In this document: one piece after another, positions 25,792 through 32,743 of the stretch | Position numbering within the stretch: the first letter of the stretch is position 1 | Layout: each line of letters opens with the position of its first letter | From: Actinomycetota bacterium | GTDB taxonomy: Bacteria > Actinomycetota > Acidimicrobiia > Acidimicrobiales > Aldehydirespiratoraceae | Assembly: GCA_009937405.1 (NCBI GenBank) | Contig: JAACCU010000148.1 | Location: 1 to 32,743, forward strand | Length of the DNA: 32,743 nt | Reading direction: 5' to 3' | Program-made: the position numbers and the translations under genes | Notes under the pieces: generated by a model | Database searches by the model: none | Seen by the model: only the letters and a program-made list of their open reading frames with translations | What the model was told of the DNA's origin: nothing

Positions 25792-27939
25792 TTAGTTCGC
25801 TCGTCGGTAGCCGGTGAAGCGGCGGAGGCGGAGCGAGTTGGTCACCACAAAAACTGACGAGATCCCCATGGCTCCTGCGGCGATCATGGGGCTGAGCACA
25901 CCGAAAGCGGCAAGGGGAATCGCGGCCGCGTTGTAGGCGAAAGCCCAGAACAGGTTGACCTTGATCGTTGTGAGTGTGCGCCTCGACAGGGCGATGGCAT
26001 CGGCGACGGCACGAAGGTCGCCGGCCACGATCGTGAGATCGGAGGCCTCAATTGCCACATCGGTACCGGTGCCGACGGCAATGCCAAGATCGGCTTGAGC
26101 CAGAGCCGGTGCGTCATTGATGCCGTCACCAACCATCGCCACTCGGTGGCCTTCGCCCTGGAGCCGGGCGATGGTGGCAGCCTTGTCGCTGGGCAGGACC
26201 TCGGCGATGACCTTGCTGATCCCGACCTGCGCCGCGACTGCTTCGGCGGTTCGCTGGTTGTCGCCGGTGAGCAGAATCGTCGCAAGACCCTGACTGTTGA
26301 GCGCCTTGATCGCCGCGGCCGATGTGTCCTTGACGTGGTCGGCGATGACAAAGATCGCCTCGGCCACCCCATCACGACCGCCGTAGACCACCGTAGAGCC
26401 CTTCTCTGCCGCCACCAGACCAGCGGCGAGCACGTCATCTGGGACAGTGTCGAAAAGTTCGGGCTTGCCGATCGCCACTGTGATGCCGGCCACGATGCCG
26501 CTGACGCCACGGCCGGCGTGGTTTTCAAAGGCATCAACTTGGTGTGGGGTACGCGCTGCGGTGGCGACTGCGCGAGCGATCGGGTGCTCTGAGCGGACTG
26601 CTAACGAAGCAACGAACGGGACGACTTCGGAGGCTTGGACCGACGGTGTGATGATCTCGGCCAGTTCCATACGGCCAGTCGTGAGCGTGCCCGTCTTGTC
26701 GAGGACGACCGTGTCGATGGCACGAGTGTCTTCGAGCACCTCGCCGCCCTTAATGATGATGCCTAGCTGAGCGCCACGACCGGTGCCAACCATGATTCCG
26801 AGTGGCGTCGCCAGGCCCAGTGCGCATGGGCAGGCGATGATCAGAACGGCAACGGCAGCGGTGAAAGCATCGCTGACAGCTTCGCCCAGCACCAACCATG
26901 CGATCAGGGTGACGAACGCAGCGGCGATGGCAGACGGAACGAACACCGAGGCGACTCGATCGGCGAGTCGCTGGACTTCGGCACGGCTCCCCTGTGCCTC
27001 GTCGACCAGCCGCATAATCTGTGCCAGCGCAGTATCGGCCCCGACCTTGGTGGCTTCGACAACGAGTGAACCATTGGTGTTGATCGTCGCGCCGATGACT
27101 TCGTCACCGGGCCCAAGGTCGACGGGAACTGGTTCACCGCTGATCATGGCCATGTCGACCGCAGCGGTGCCGTCGACGATCACACCATCCGTTGCGATCT
27201 TGCCACCGGGCTTCACGATGAAGCGGTCTCCAACGGCCAGGTCGGCAATGGCGATCTCTCGTCCATCTTCGAGGGTGGCGATTGGGGCGCCAAGCTCCGC
27301 CAGGGCTCGGATCGCGTCTCCGGAGCGCCGCTTGGCCTTCGCTTCGAACCACTTGCCGAGCAGGATCAGCGTAACGATGACGGCTGCGGTCTCGAAATAC
27401 ACATGGGCACCGTCGATGTCTCCCACGAGAACAACCGTCGACCAGGTGAATGCTGAGAGCGTGCCCATCGAGACAAGCGTGTCCATGTTCGTGCTGCGGT
27501 GCCTGAGGTTGACCATCGCGCCGCGGTGGAACGGCCATCCAGACCAGAACACAACCGGCACCGTGAGCGCGCCGGCGACCCACTCCCAGCCGGCGAACCG
27601 TAAGGGCCGCACCATCGAAATGACCATCACCGGAACGGCGAGCGCCATTGCGGCAACGAACCGTCCAAAGAGGTCTCGTTCTCGTCGCTGCTCGGCATCG
27701 TCGGCTGCTTCGTCATCGTCGACGACTTCGTAGCCAAGGCCTTCAATCGTCGCGTGCATCGTCGCCAGGTCGACGGTGCCAGCGTGGCGGACCGTTGCAC
27801 TGCCACTGGCGAAGTTGACTTGGGCATCGCTGACGCCGGCCAGGCCGGCCAACCCGCCTTCGACACGGCTCGAACACGCCGCACAGGTCATACCGGCAAC
27901 AGAGATGTCAGTCCGCTCGAGCGTTGACGTTTTGGTCAT
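25792..27939 (-). CDS. copA: Copper-exporting P1B-type ATPase
   Basis: A 715-residue heavy-metal P-type ATPase of the Cu(I) group. An N-terminal HMA domain carries C19-x2-C22 (GMTCAACSS), followed by membrane helices and the transmembrane C370-P371-C372 motif ([11 protein letters not shown]). The phosphorylated Asp is D414 (DKTGTLTTG), and TGDN and [10 protein letters not shown] complete the catalytic core. The last helices have the Cu(I) signatures FAYN and MGISS. It would pump Cu(I) out of the cytoplasm. ATG 27939 is chosen because a -10 box ends 6 nt upstream; the in-frame GTG at 27945 would lie directly against that box. The MerR gene lies upstream on the same strand, separated by a MerR-type promoter. 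Confidence 0.95.
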   Translation of the reverse strand: MTKTSTLERTDISVAGMTCAACSSRVEGGLAGLAGVSDAQVNFASGSATVRHAGTVDLATMHATIEGLGYEVVDDDEAADDAEQRRERDLFGRFVAAMALAVPVMVISMVRPLRFAGWEWVAGALTVPVVFWSGWPFHRGAMVNLRHRSTNMDTLVSMGTLSAFTWSTVVLVGDIDGAHVYFETAAVIVTLILLGKWFEAKAKRRSGDAIRALAELGAPIATLEDGREIAIADLAVGDRFIVKPGGKIATDGVIVDGTAAVDMAMISGEPVPVDLGPGDEVIGATINTNGSLVVEATKVGADTALAQIMRLVDEAQGSRAEVQRLADRVASVFVPSAIAAAFVTLIAWLVLGEAVSDAFTAAVAVLIIACPCALGLATPLGIMVGTGRGAQLGIIIKGGEVLEDTRAIDTVVLDKTGTLTTGRMELAEIITPSVQASEVVPFVASLAVRSEHPIARAVATAARTPHQVDAFENHAGRGVSGIVAGITVAIGKPELFDTVPDDVLAAGLVAAEKGSTVVYGGRDGVAEAIFVIADHVKDTSAAAIKALNSQGLATILLTGDNQRTAEAVAAQVGISKVIAEVLPSDKAATIARLQGEGHRVAMVGDGINDAPALAQADLGIAVGTGTDVAIEASDLTIVAGDLRAVADAIALSRRTLTTIKVNLFWAFAYNAAAIPLAAFGVLSPMIAAGAMGISSVFVVTNSLRLRRFTGYRRAN

Positions 27940-27945
27940 GTCCAC

Positions 27946-27977
27946 AGTCTAAAGCTTCTAGCCGACTGGAAGGTCAA
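27946..27977 (-). promoter_or_regulatory. MerR-type promoter/operator of copA
   Basis: On the minus strand there is a TTGACC -35 (27972-27977), a 20-bp spacer containing the near-palindrome CTTCCAG-TCGG-CTAGAAG, and a TAGACT -10 (27946-27951). A spacer longer than 17 bp with a centred dyad is the hallmark of MerR-family metal-activated promoters. The expected transcription start coincides with the copA ATG, predicting a leaderless mRNA. Confidence 0.8.
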
Positions 27978-27999
27978 GCCCTTCTTTCAAACCTCCACT

Positions 28000-28410
28000 T
28001 CAAGCCGCTGCGTCTGCCCCAGCGATCACCTGACAACGATTGGGGTCGGTGCACGAAGAAGGGTCGAGTTCCTGCGCTCGCTGAGAGAGACGCACAAGCT
28101 CGGCCCGAGCTTCCTGAAGTCGTTCGATCTGCTGATCCAGGTCAGTCAAATGGCGTTCCAGCAGGGCAGTTGTGTGCTGACAGCTCCCTGACCCAGCGTC
28201 CTTCAGCTCCAACACCGAGGAGATCTCGGCCAGGGACAGGCCGGTGGCTTGTGCGTCACGAACAAAGCGCAATCGCACCACAGCCTCGGCGTCGTAGTCC
28301 CGATAGCCCGAAGGCCCCCGGAGGGGCTCAGGCAAAACACCGATCGACTCGTAATAGCGCACGGGCTTCGCGGTGACGCCAGTCTGAGCGGCCAACTCGC
28401 CGATCTGCAT
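28000..28410 (-). CDS. MerR-family heavy-metal-responsive regulator
   Basis: A 136-residue MerR regulator. The N-terminal winged helix is MQIGELAAQTGVTAKPVRYYESIGVLPEPLRGPSGYRDYD, followed by a coiled-coil dimerisation helix (LTDLDQQIERLQEARAELVRLSQRA) and a C-terminal metal loop (C120-x5-C126). Cys77 is also present in GSGSC. Copper-specific CueR has Ser at this position, whereas sensors of divalent metals (MerR, ZntR) have Cys, so the metal sensed here is not certain. It probably activates copA from the operator just downstream. It starts 1 nt after the RidA stop and is likely co-transcribed with RidA. Confidence 0.9.
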   Translation of the reverse strand: MQIGELAAQTGVTAKPVRYYESIGVLPEPLRGPSGYRDYDAEAVVRLRFVRDAQATGLSLAEISSVLELKDAGSGSCQHTTALLERHLTDLDQQIERLQEARAELVRLSQRAQELDPSSCTDPNRCQVIAGADAAA

Positions 28411-28411
28411 G

Positions 28412-28795
28412 TCAGCTGTTCCTGCGACGAGCGATCAATTCGATCTCCACCGCAGCCCCCAGCGGCAGGGCGGCAACCCCGATCGTGGTGCGAGCCGGGA
28501 GCGGCTCACTGAACCGCGTGGCGTAGGTGGCGTTCATCTCCTCGAACGTCGCCATGTCCGTCAAATAGACGTTGACTTTCACCACATCGCCCTCGTCAAG
28601 CCCATCGTCGGCCAACACCGCCAGCAGGTTGTCGAAGCACTGCGCGGTCTGGGCGCCGACGCCGCCACCAACCAATACACCCGAATCAGGGTCGAGGGGT
28701 GTCTGGCCCGACAGGTAAACGAACGGGTCAGAAACGATGCCGTGGCTATAGGGGCCGACGGCTCGGGCACGGGCGCTGGTAAGGGCAGAACGCAT
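28412..28795 (-). CDS. RidA family reactive intermediate/imine deaminase
   Basis: A 127-residue canonical RidA protein: ARAVGPYSHGIVSDPFVYLSGQTPLDPDSG at the N-terminus, DNLLAVLADDGLDEGDVVKVNVYLTDM in the middle, and the catalytic Arg present in LPARTTIGVAALPLGAAVEIELIA. It would hydrolyse reactive enamines/imines such as 2-aminoacrylate released by PLP enzymes. The frame is open further upstream, but family homology starts at ATG 28795. The TGA is separated by 1 nt from the MerR start. It is divergent from selO, and the two share a symmetric TACCCTA promoter box. Confidence 0.9.
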   Translation of the reverse strand: MRSALTSARARAVGPYSHGIVSDPFVYLSGQTPLDPDSGVLVGGGVGAQTAQCFDNLLAVLADDGLDEGDVVKVNVYLTDMATFEEMNATYATRFSEPLPARTTIGVAALPLGAAVEIELIARRRNS

Positions 28796-28813
28796 ACCGC
28801 AGTCTGGCGCATC

Positions 28814-28820
28814 TACCCTA
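28814..28820. promoter_or_regulatory. Overlapping divergent -10 boxes for selO and ridA
   Basis: TACCCTA reads TACCCT on the plus strand, 6 nt before the selO GTG start, and TAGGGT on the minus strand, 19 nt before the RidA ATG. One 7-bp element could thus serve both directions, leaderless toward selO. Confidence 0.4.
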
Positions 28821-28825
28821 GTGAG

Positions 28826-30427
28826 GTGGTCACATCCCTGTCCGAACTCAACTTTGACAACCGCTTCACTGCAGAATTGCCGGGCGATCCCCTCGATCTC
28901 AACCGTCCTCGCCAGGTTCACAACGCTGCGTTCTCACGGGTCCAGCCCGCGGCCACCGCGGCGCCGCGGCTGCTGGCCCACTCCAGCGAGGCGCTCACGA
29001 TGCTCGGCCTCGACCCGATCGTCGCAGACAGCAACGAGTTTCTCCAGGTGATCTCGGGCAACGCGACCATCGACGCCATGGACCCTCACGCAGCCTGTTA
29101 CGGCGGCCACCAGTTTGGCAACTGGGCAGGTCAACTCGGTGATGGGCGAGCGATCACACTGGGCGAGATCGTTACCGAGGCCGGTGAGCGGCACATGCTG
29201 CAACTGAAGGGCGCCGGCCCCACGCCCTATTCCCGCACTGCCGATGGACTCGCCGTGCTCCGTAGCTCAGTCCGCGAATTCCTGTGCAGCGAAGCAATGC
29301 ATCACCTCGGCGTGCCGACCACCCGAGCGCTCAGCCTCGCCACCACAGGCGATCAGGTCATGCGCGACATGTTTTACGACGGTCGTCCGGCCTTTGAACC
29401 AGGCGCCGTCGTGTGCCGTGTGGCGCCGTCATTTATCCGCTTCGGTTCCTTCGAAATCGCTCGTTCACGCGAGGATCTCGACCTGCTCCGAACACTCGCC
29501 GACCACACGATCACCACGCATTTTCCAGAGCTCGGCGCGCCATCGCCGGAGGTGTACACCGAATGGTTCGCCGAGATCGCTCGTCGCACCGCCGACATGA
29601 TCGTGCAGTGGCAGCGGGTTGGGTTCGTCCACGGTGTGATGAACACCGACAACATGTCAATCCATGGTCTCACCATCGACTACGGGCCGTACGGCTGGCT
29701 CGAAGACTACGACCCGGGCTGGACGCCGAACACGACCGACGCTCAGCACAAGCGCTACCGCTTTGGCGCTCAGCCTCACATCGGCCAATGGAACCTCACC
29801 CAGCTTGCGAACGCCATCTATCCGCTGGTCGAAAACGTCGATGCCCTCCAGTCCGCTCTTGATGTGTACATCACTCGTTTCAACGAGGAATGGCCGACGA
29901 TGATGGCCGCCAAACTCGGGCTCGGCACCCCCAACCCAGAACTTGACCAACCCCTCATCGGCGACCTCCTAGACCTGCTCCCCAAGACCGAGGTCGATAT
30001 GACCGTGTTCTTTCGGTCGCTGGCCGAGGTGGCTGTAAGCGAGAGCGAATCCGATCCCGACGACGAGGCCCTGCTCGAACCCCTTCTCGGCGCCTACTAC
30101 GACCCTGCCCTCTTCTCGGGCGATGTTCGTGCGGAGACGCTCGCCTGGCTTCGCCGCTACAGGAAGCGAATCGCGGACGAAGGCCGGCCCGACATGGACC
30201 GCAAGAAGGCAATGAACACAATCAACCCGACCTACGTCCTTCGTAATTATCTGGCCCAACTCGCCATAGACGACGCAGAAAACGGCGACCCCGCCCTCGT
30301 TACCGAACTTCTTGACGTGCTGAGGAACCCCTACGACGAGCAACCCGGCCGCGAACGGTTCGCCGAAAAGCGTCCCGACTGGGCTCGCACCCGCGCCGGA
30401 TGTTCGATGCTCAGCTGTAGTAGCTAG
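28826..30427 (+). CDS. selO: SelO (YdiU/UPF0061) protein adenylyltransferase
   Basis: A 533-residue pseudokinase-fold AMPylase. It begins near LNFDNRFTAELPGDPLD and has YGGHQFGNWAGQLGDGRAITLGE, LQLKGAGPTPYSRTADGLAVLRSSVREFLCSEAMHHLGVPTTRAL, the active-site FVHGVMNTDNMSIHGLTIDYGPYGWLEDYDP and the conserved C-terminal end CSMLSCSS. SelO transfers AMP to Ser/Thr/Tyr of target proteins and is linked to redox stress. GTG 28826 is chosen because homology begins about there and TACCCT lies 6 nt upstream (leaderless); the frame is open much further upstream, through the antisense of RidA. The TAG stop overlaps the stop of the convergent EamA gene. Confidence 0.94.
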   Translation: MVTSLSELNFDNRFTAELPGDPLDLNRPRQVHNAAFSRVQPAATAAPRLLAHSSEALTMLGLDPIVADSNEFLQVISGNATIDAMDPHAACYGGHQFGNWAGQLGDGRAITLGEIVTEAGERHMLQLKGAGPTPYSRTADGLAVLRSSVREFLCSEAMHHLGVPTTRALSLATTGDQVMRDMFYDGRPAFEPGAVVCRVAPSFIRFGSFEIARSREDLDLLRTLADHTITTHFPELGAPSPEVYTEWFAEIARRTADMIVQWQRVGFVHGVMNTDNMSIHGLTIDYGPYGWLEDYDPGWTPNTTDAQHKRYRFGAQPHIGQWNLTQLANAIYPLVENVDALQSALDVYITRFNEEWPTMMAAKLGLGTPNPELDQPLIGDLLDLLPKTEVDMTVFFRSLAEVAVSESESDPDDEALLEPLLGAYYDPALFSGDVRAETLAWLRRYRKRIADEGRPDMDRKKAMNTINPTYVLRNYLAQLAIDDAENGDPALVTELLDVLRNPYDEQPGRERFAEKRPDWARTRAGCSMLSCSS

Positions 30428-31314
30428 CCGCGGCTCGTCCTGATCCGGCGATCAGGGCTCATGCTGCGCTGCGTGAGCCAGACCACCGCCGCCAGCATGA
30501 CTGCGCCGCCCACCAGCGTCGCCCCCGTCGGCTCCTCGGCGTAGACCAGCCAAACCCAGAACGGGCCGAGCACGATCTCCGACATCAGCAACAGTGTCGC
30601 TTCAGGAGCAGGCACAACCTTCTGGGCATGATTGAAGAACGGCAGTGGCAACGCAATCAGGGCTACGCCGGCCAGTACGGCAATGGCAACGTCTCGTGCG
30701 GCGACGTTGAAACCTGGCCCCATCAAGCTGACAACAAGCCCAACGGATCCAACCATGAATCCGGCGATCACAACCGGTGCCAACGGGTCGATCGTGGCCG
30801 CCGAGCGCACCAGCGTCCCGTAAAGCCCTATCCCGACAGGAATGATCAAGACGATCAGGATGGCCCAACCCATGCCCGCGTCGACCCCACCCGACACCAT
30901 GATGACCACTCCCAACACGGCCCCCGCCGCGGCAATGCGAGCATCGCGCGACATTCGCTCTCCAAGGAGAACCCAGCTGAATGCCGCCGCCGAGATCGGG
31001 CCTGCTGCTTGGAACAACAGGATGAACGCAGTGTCGGTGTAGGTCAGCGACACGATGAACGCAATCATCATCGCGCTGAGAATCAATCCGGCGAAAACGT
31101 GTCTCACCTCGACACGGTGAGCGATCGCGCCGAGATCTCCTCGATTCTGGAACCAGAGCACCGGTAAGACCACGACGAATGCGCCATAGCCCCGAAACGT
31201 CAGGTACTGCCAGGCATCAAGGGTGTTGGTGGCCCGGAAGAACAGTGAGCCAAAGCTGAACATCACGCCGGCACCAAGCACCATCAGTGCGCCCGAACGG
31301 CGGGTGAGTGGCAA
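30424..31314 (-). CDS. EamA-family (DMT superfamily) transporter
   Basis: A 296-residue membrane protein with ten predicted hydrophobic helices in two EamA repeats. The first includes SGALMVLGAGVMFSFGSLFFRATNTLDAWQYLTFRGYGAF and FAGLILSAMMIAFIVSLTYTDTAFILLFQAAGPISAAAFSWVLLGERMS. The second ends with APEATLLLMSEIVLGPFWVWLVYAEEPTGATLVGGAVMLAAVVWL. Members export amino acids, metabolites or drugs; the substrate is unknown. The longest frame starts at TTG 31314, only 4 nt after the MOSC stop, suggesting coupling; ATG 31284 is an alternative start. The stop overlaps the selO stop at a shared CTAG. Confidence 0.88.
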   Translation of the reverse strand: MPLTRRSGALMVLGAGVMFSFGSLFFRATNTLDAWQYLTFRGYGAFVVVLPVLWFQNRGDLGAIAHRVEVRHVFAGLILSAMMIAFIVSLTYTDTAFILLFQAAGPISAAAFSWVLLGERMSRDARIAAAGAVLGVVIMVSGGVDAGMGWAILIVLIIPVGIGLYGTLVRSAATIDPLAPVVIAGFMVGSVGLVVSLMGPGFNVAARDVAIAVLAGVALIALPLPFFNHAQKVVPAPEATLLLMSEIVLGPFWVWLVYAEEPTGATLVGGAVMLAAVVWLTQRSMSPDRRIRTSRG

Positions 31315-31318
31315 CCGA

Positions 31319-31708
31319 CTACAGCTTCGTCATCGTGTCACACTGCCGGATGCAGCCCGCGGTGACGACACGGGCATTGACGCCACGGAGCTTCATAGCG
31401 GTCCCAAGTTCGGAGTTCACCAACCGGTGGGCGTCGAGACCAAACCGCCGGATGAACTTGCCGCAACCGGTGTGGGGCTGGTCGGTGATCTCGATCATCG
31501 CGTCACCGTCCTCGGTGACCTTGGACGAGCGCTGATTCCAGCTGTCACCGGCCAAACCTTCCTCGGAGTTCAACTCACCCTCGACAAGCACCACCCGCAC
31601 GTCGACTTCGGGCCGCTGCACGATCAGCTTGAGCGTGCCGCCATCAGCCGGCGATTCGCGAACTTCGCCGAGGCGAGCCTCAAGTTCAGCAGTGGTGAGA
31701 CGGTCCAT
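31319..31708 (-). CDS. MOSC-domain-like protein, apparently shortened internally
   Basis: A 129-residue protein resembling small actinobacterial MOSC-domain proteins. The N-terminal part is MDRLTTAELEARLGEVRESPADGGTLKLIVQRPEVDVRVVLVEGELNSEEGLAGDSWNQR, and the C-terminal part is MIEITDQPHTGCGKFIRRFGLDAHRLVNSELG...LRGVNARVV. The C-terminal Cys in HTGC is the usual candidate for molybdenum-cofactor sulfur handling. Relatives known to the annotator are roughly 180 residues, with a middle block (NARV..LAGDQLYVDLDLS-like) between these parts. Here that block is missing while the frame is kept, so an in-frame deletion is inferred. It is likely co-transcribed with the EamA gene. Confidence 0.72.
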   Translation of the reverse strand: MDRLTTAELEARLGEVRESPADGGTLKLIVQRPEVDVRVVLVEGELNSEEGLAGDSWNQRSSKVTEDGDAMIEITDQPHTGCGKFIRRFGLDAHRLVNSELGTAMKLRGVNARVVTAGCIRQCDTMTKL

Positions 31709-31748
31709 GTCGGAGAGTCTGCCACGCTGCTGGGAAGAGCAGTAAAAA

Positions 31749-32743
31749 TTATTTTTCGATCGCCAGCCACTCGTCGACCTTCTCGACCGGGGCGAAACTT
31801 TCGATCAGGGAGTTATCAGCCAACTGGCGAAGGCCGGCTTCGTCAAGCGATGCCAGGTTCCATGCGTGCTCGTACTCCGCCAGCAGATTCGTGGCCATCA
31901 GCGGCGGATCGTCGGAACCGAGCGTGACGGTGATTCCCGCGTCGAGCATCGCGGCCAGCGGGTGTTCATCCATCGACTGAACGGCCGCAAGGGCAACATT
32001 GCTGCCCGGGCACACATCACAGGCAATGTCCCCGTCGACCAGCATCTTTACGACCTCTGGGTCATGCATCGCTCCGATGCCATGCTGGATGCGTTCAGCC
32101 CCAAACTTCTCGATCGCGTGGCGGACCTCCCATGCGGGGCCATGCTCACCGGCGTGGCTCACCGCCCGCAGGCCCGACGCGCGAGCCCGGTCGTAGCACG
32201 GGCCGTAGTCGTCAACGAGCCAGGTGTCGGTTGGTCCACCCATGCCGATCGCAACGACTCGATCGTCGGGGCTGGCCAGCACCGAGTCGAGGGCACGATG
32301 CGCGGCCTTGGCGCCGAGATGGGGCGAAAGGTCAGGGATCAAGAGAGATGAGATGCCGAAGGTGTCCGCCGCCTCGTCGCAGCCGGCGTTGATTCCCGAC
32401 AGGATCGAGGGCCAGTCTGCGCCTTGTTCGACAATGTGGTAGCTCGACGACACGTGAAATTCCACATGAACAGCGCCCTGATCGTGAGCGCTGGCAAGAT
32501 AGTCGTAGGCGATTCGATGGAAGTCGTCGGGATCGCGCAGAAGCCGACAGATGAAGAAATATCGCTCGAGGAACCCGGGAAAGCTGTCGGTACGAAGCCA
32601 GTCAACAATGCCCGGTTCGTCGTAGGCCGGGGGAACAACGCCATTCTTCTCGGCGAGCGCCAGCAGAGTGGCGGGGCCGACAGATCCTTCCAGATGAACG
32701 TGCAGCTCAGCCTTCGGAAAACGGCGAGAAAAGGCAGCAGGGA
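31749..32743 (-). CDS. add: Adenosine deaminase, 5' end beyond the window
   Basis: About 330 codons are visible and the frame runs open off the right edge. The upstream part reads FPKAELHVHLEGS, with the zinc HxH. It continues through FLERYFFICRLLRDPDDFHRIAYDYLASAHDQGAVHVEFH, HAGE (catalytic Glu), ERIQHGIGA, CPGSN and TLGSDDPPL (zinc/catalytic Asp pair). The enzyme deaminates adenosine to inosine in purine salvage; some members act on other aminopurines or modified nucleosides. The usual family length is about 330-350 residues, so only the first few residues are probably missing. An internal GTG at 32465 is within the domain and is not the true start. The TAA stop is 40 nt from the MOSC start. 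Confidence 0.93.
   Translation of the reverse strand, partial: PAAFSRRFPKAELHVHLEGSVGPATLLALAEKNGVVPPAYDEPGIVDWLRTDSFPGFLERYFFICRLLRDPDDFHRIAYDYLASAHDQGAVHVEFHVSSSYHIVEQGADWPSILSGINAGCDEAADTFGISSLLIPDLSPHLGAKAAHRALDSVLASPDDRVVAIGMGGPTDTWLVDDYGPCYDRARASGLRAVSHAGEHGPAWEVRHAIEKFGAERIQHGIGAMHDPEVVKMLVDGDIACDVCPGSNVALAAVQSMDEHPLAAMLDAGITVTLGSDDPPLMATNLLAEYEHAWNLASLDEAGLRQLADNSLIESFAPVEKVDEWLAIEK

Noticed and set aside
26783-27733. Long open frame antisense to copA
   Set aside because: Ser/Thr/Ala-rich low-complexity translation with no motif, fully explained by antisense reading of copA.
28409-28825. N-terminal extension of SelO across the RidA gene
   Set aside because: The extra residues are antisense RidA sequence without SelO homology; the promoter box and homology both support GTG 28826.

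Overview
The window looks like chromosomal DNA from a high-GC actinobacterium, possibly a free-living or marine member of the Acidimicrobiia. This is inferred from several things: high GC in most codon third positions, an SCO6745-family protein, a DUF2889 protein, F420/flavin-type LLM oxidoreductase and acyl-CoA dehydrogenase genes, FLWR-type SLH repeats, and several TANNNT boxes placed 6-9 nt before a start codon (leaderless-type promoters). No rRNA, tRNA, CRISPR array, insertion sequence, integrase or phage gene was seen.

Left part (1-9.5 kb): a RidA-like protein overlaps a phosphotriesterase-homology hydrolase. Next come a decayed small membrane ORF and a class III aminotransferase. A molybdopterin oxidoreductase is divergent from an EthA-like flavin monooxygenase, and an orphan LivH-type permease is followed by an amidase.

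Middle (9.5-18 kb): galK and lacZ form a galactose/lactose unit, but lacZ carries one in-frame TAA. A DUF2889 protein and a SulP transporter follow. A DEAD-box RNA helicase has a leader rich in competing hairpins.

Right-middle (18-25.7 kb): an SCO6745-family protein, a DUF1330 protein, an acyl-CoA dehydrogenase and a luciferase-like oxidoreductase. Then comes the most interesting segment: a gamma-butyrobetaine-hydroxylase-like Fe(II)/2-oxoglutarate oxygenase, an M15 peptidase with SLH repeats (in-frame TAG), an HD-domain protein with a diiron-type ligand set, and an overlapping Rieske oxygenase (in-frame TAA). The two non-heme iron oxygenases have the architecture of the TmpA/TmpB pair that turns 2-(trimethylamino)ethylphosphonate into glycine betaine and phosphate. 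The Rieske enzyme could act on a quaternary amine. This pathway reading is an inference.

Right end (25.8-32.7 kb): RidA, a MerR regulator and a CopA-type Cu(I) ATPase with a MerR-type promoter. These are followed by SelO, an EamA transporter, a MOSC protein with an apparent internal deletion, and adenosine deaminase running off the right edge.

A recurring oddity is that three conserved + strand genes (lacZ, M15/SLH, Rieske) are each cut once by an in-frame TAA or TAG with the frame intact on both sides.
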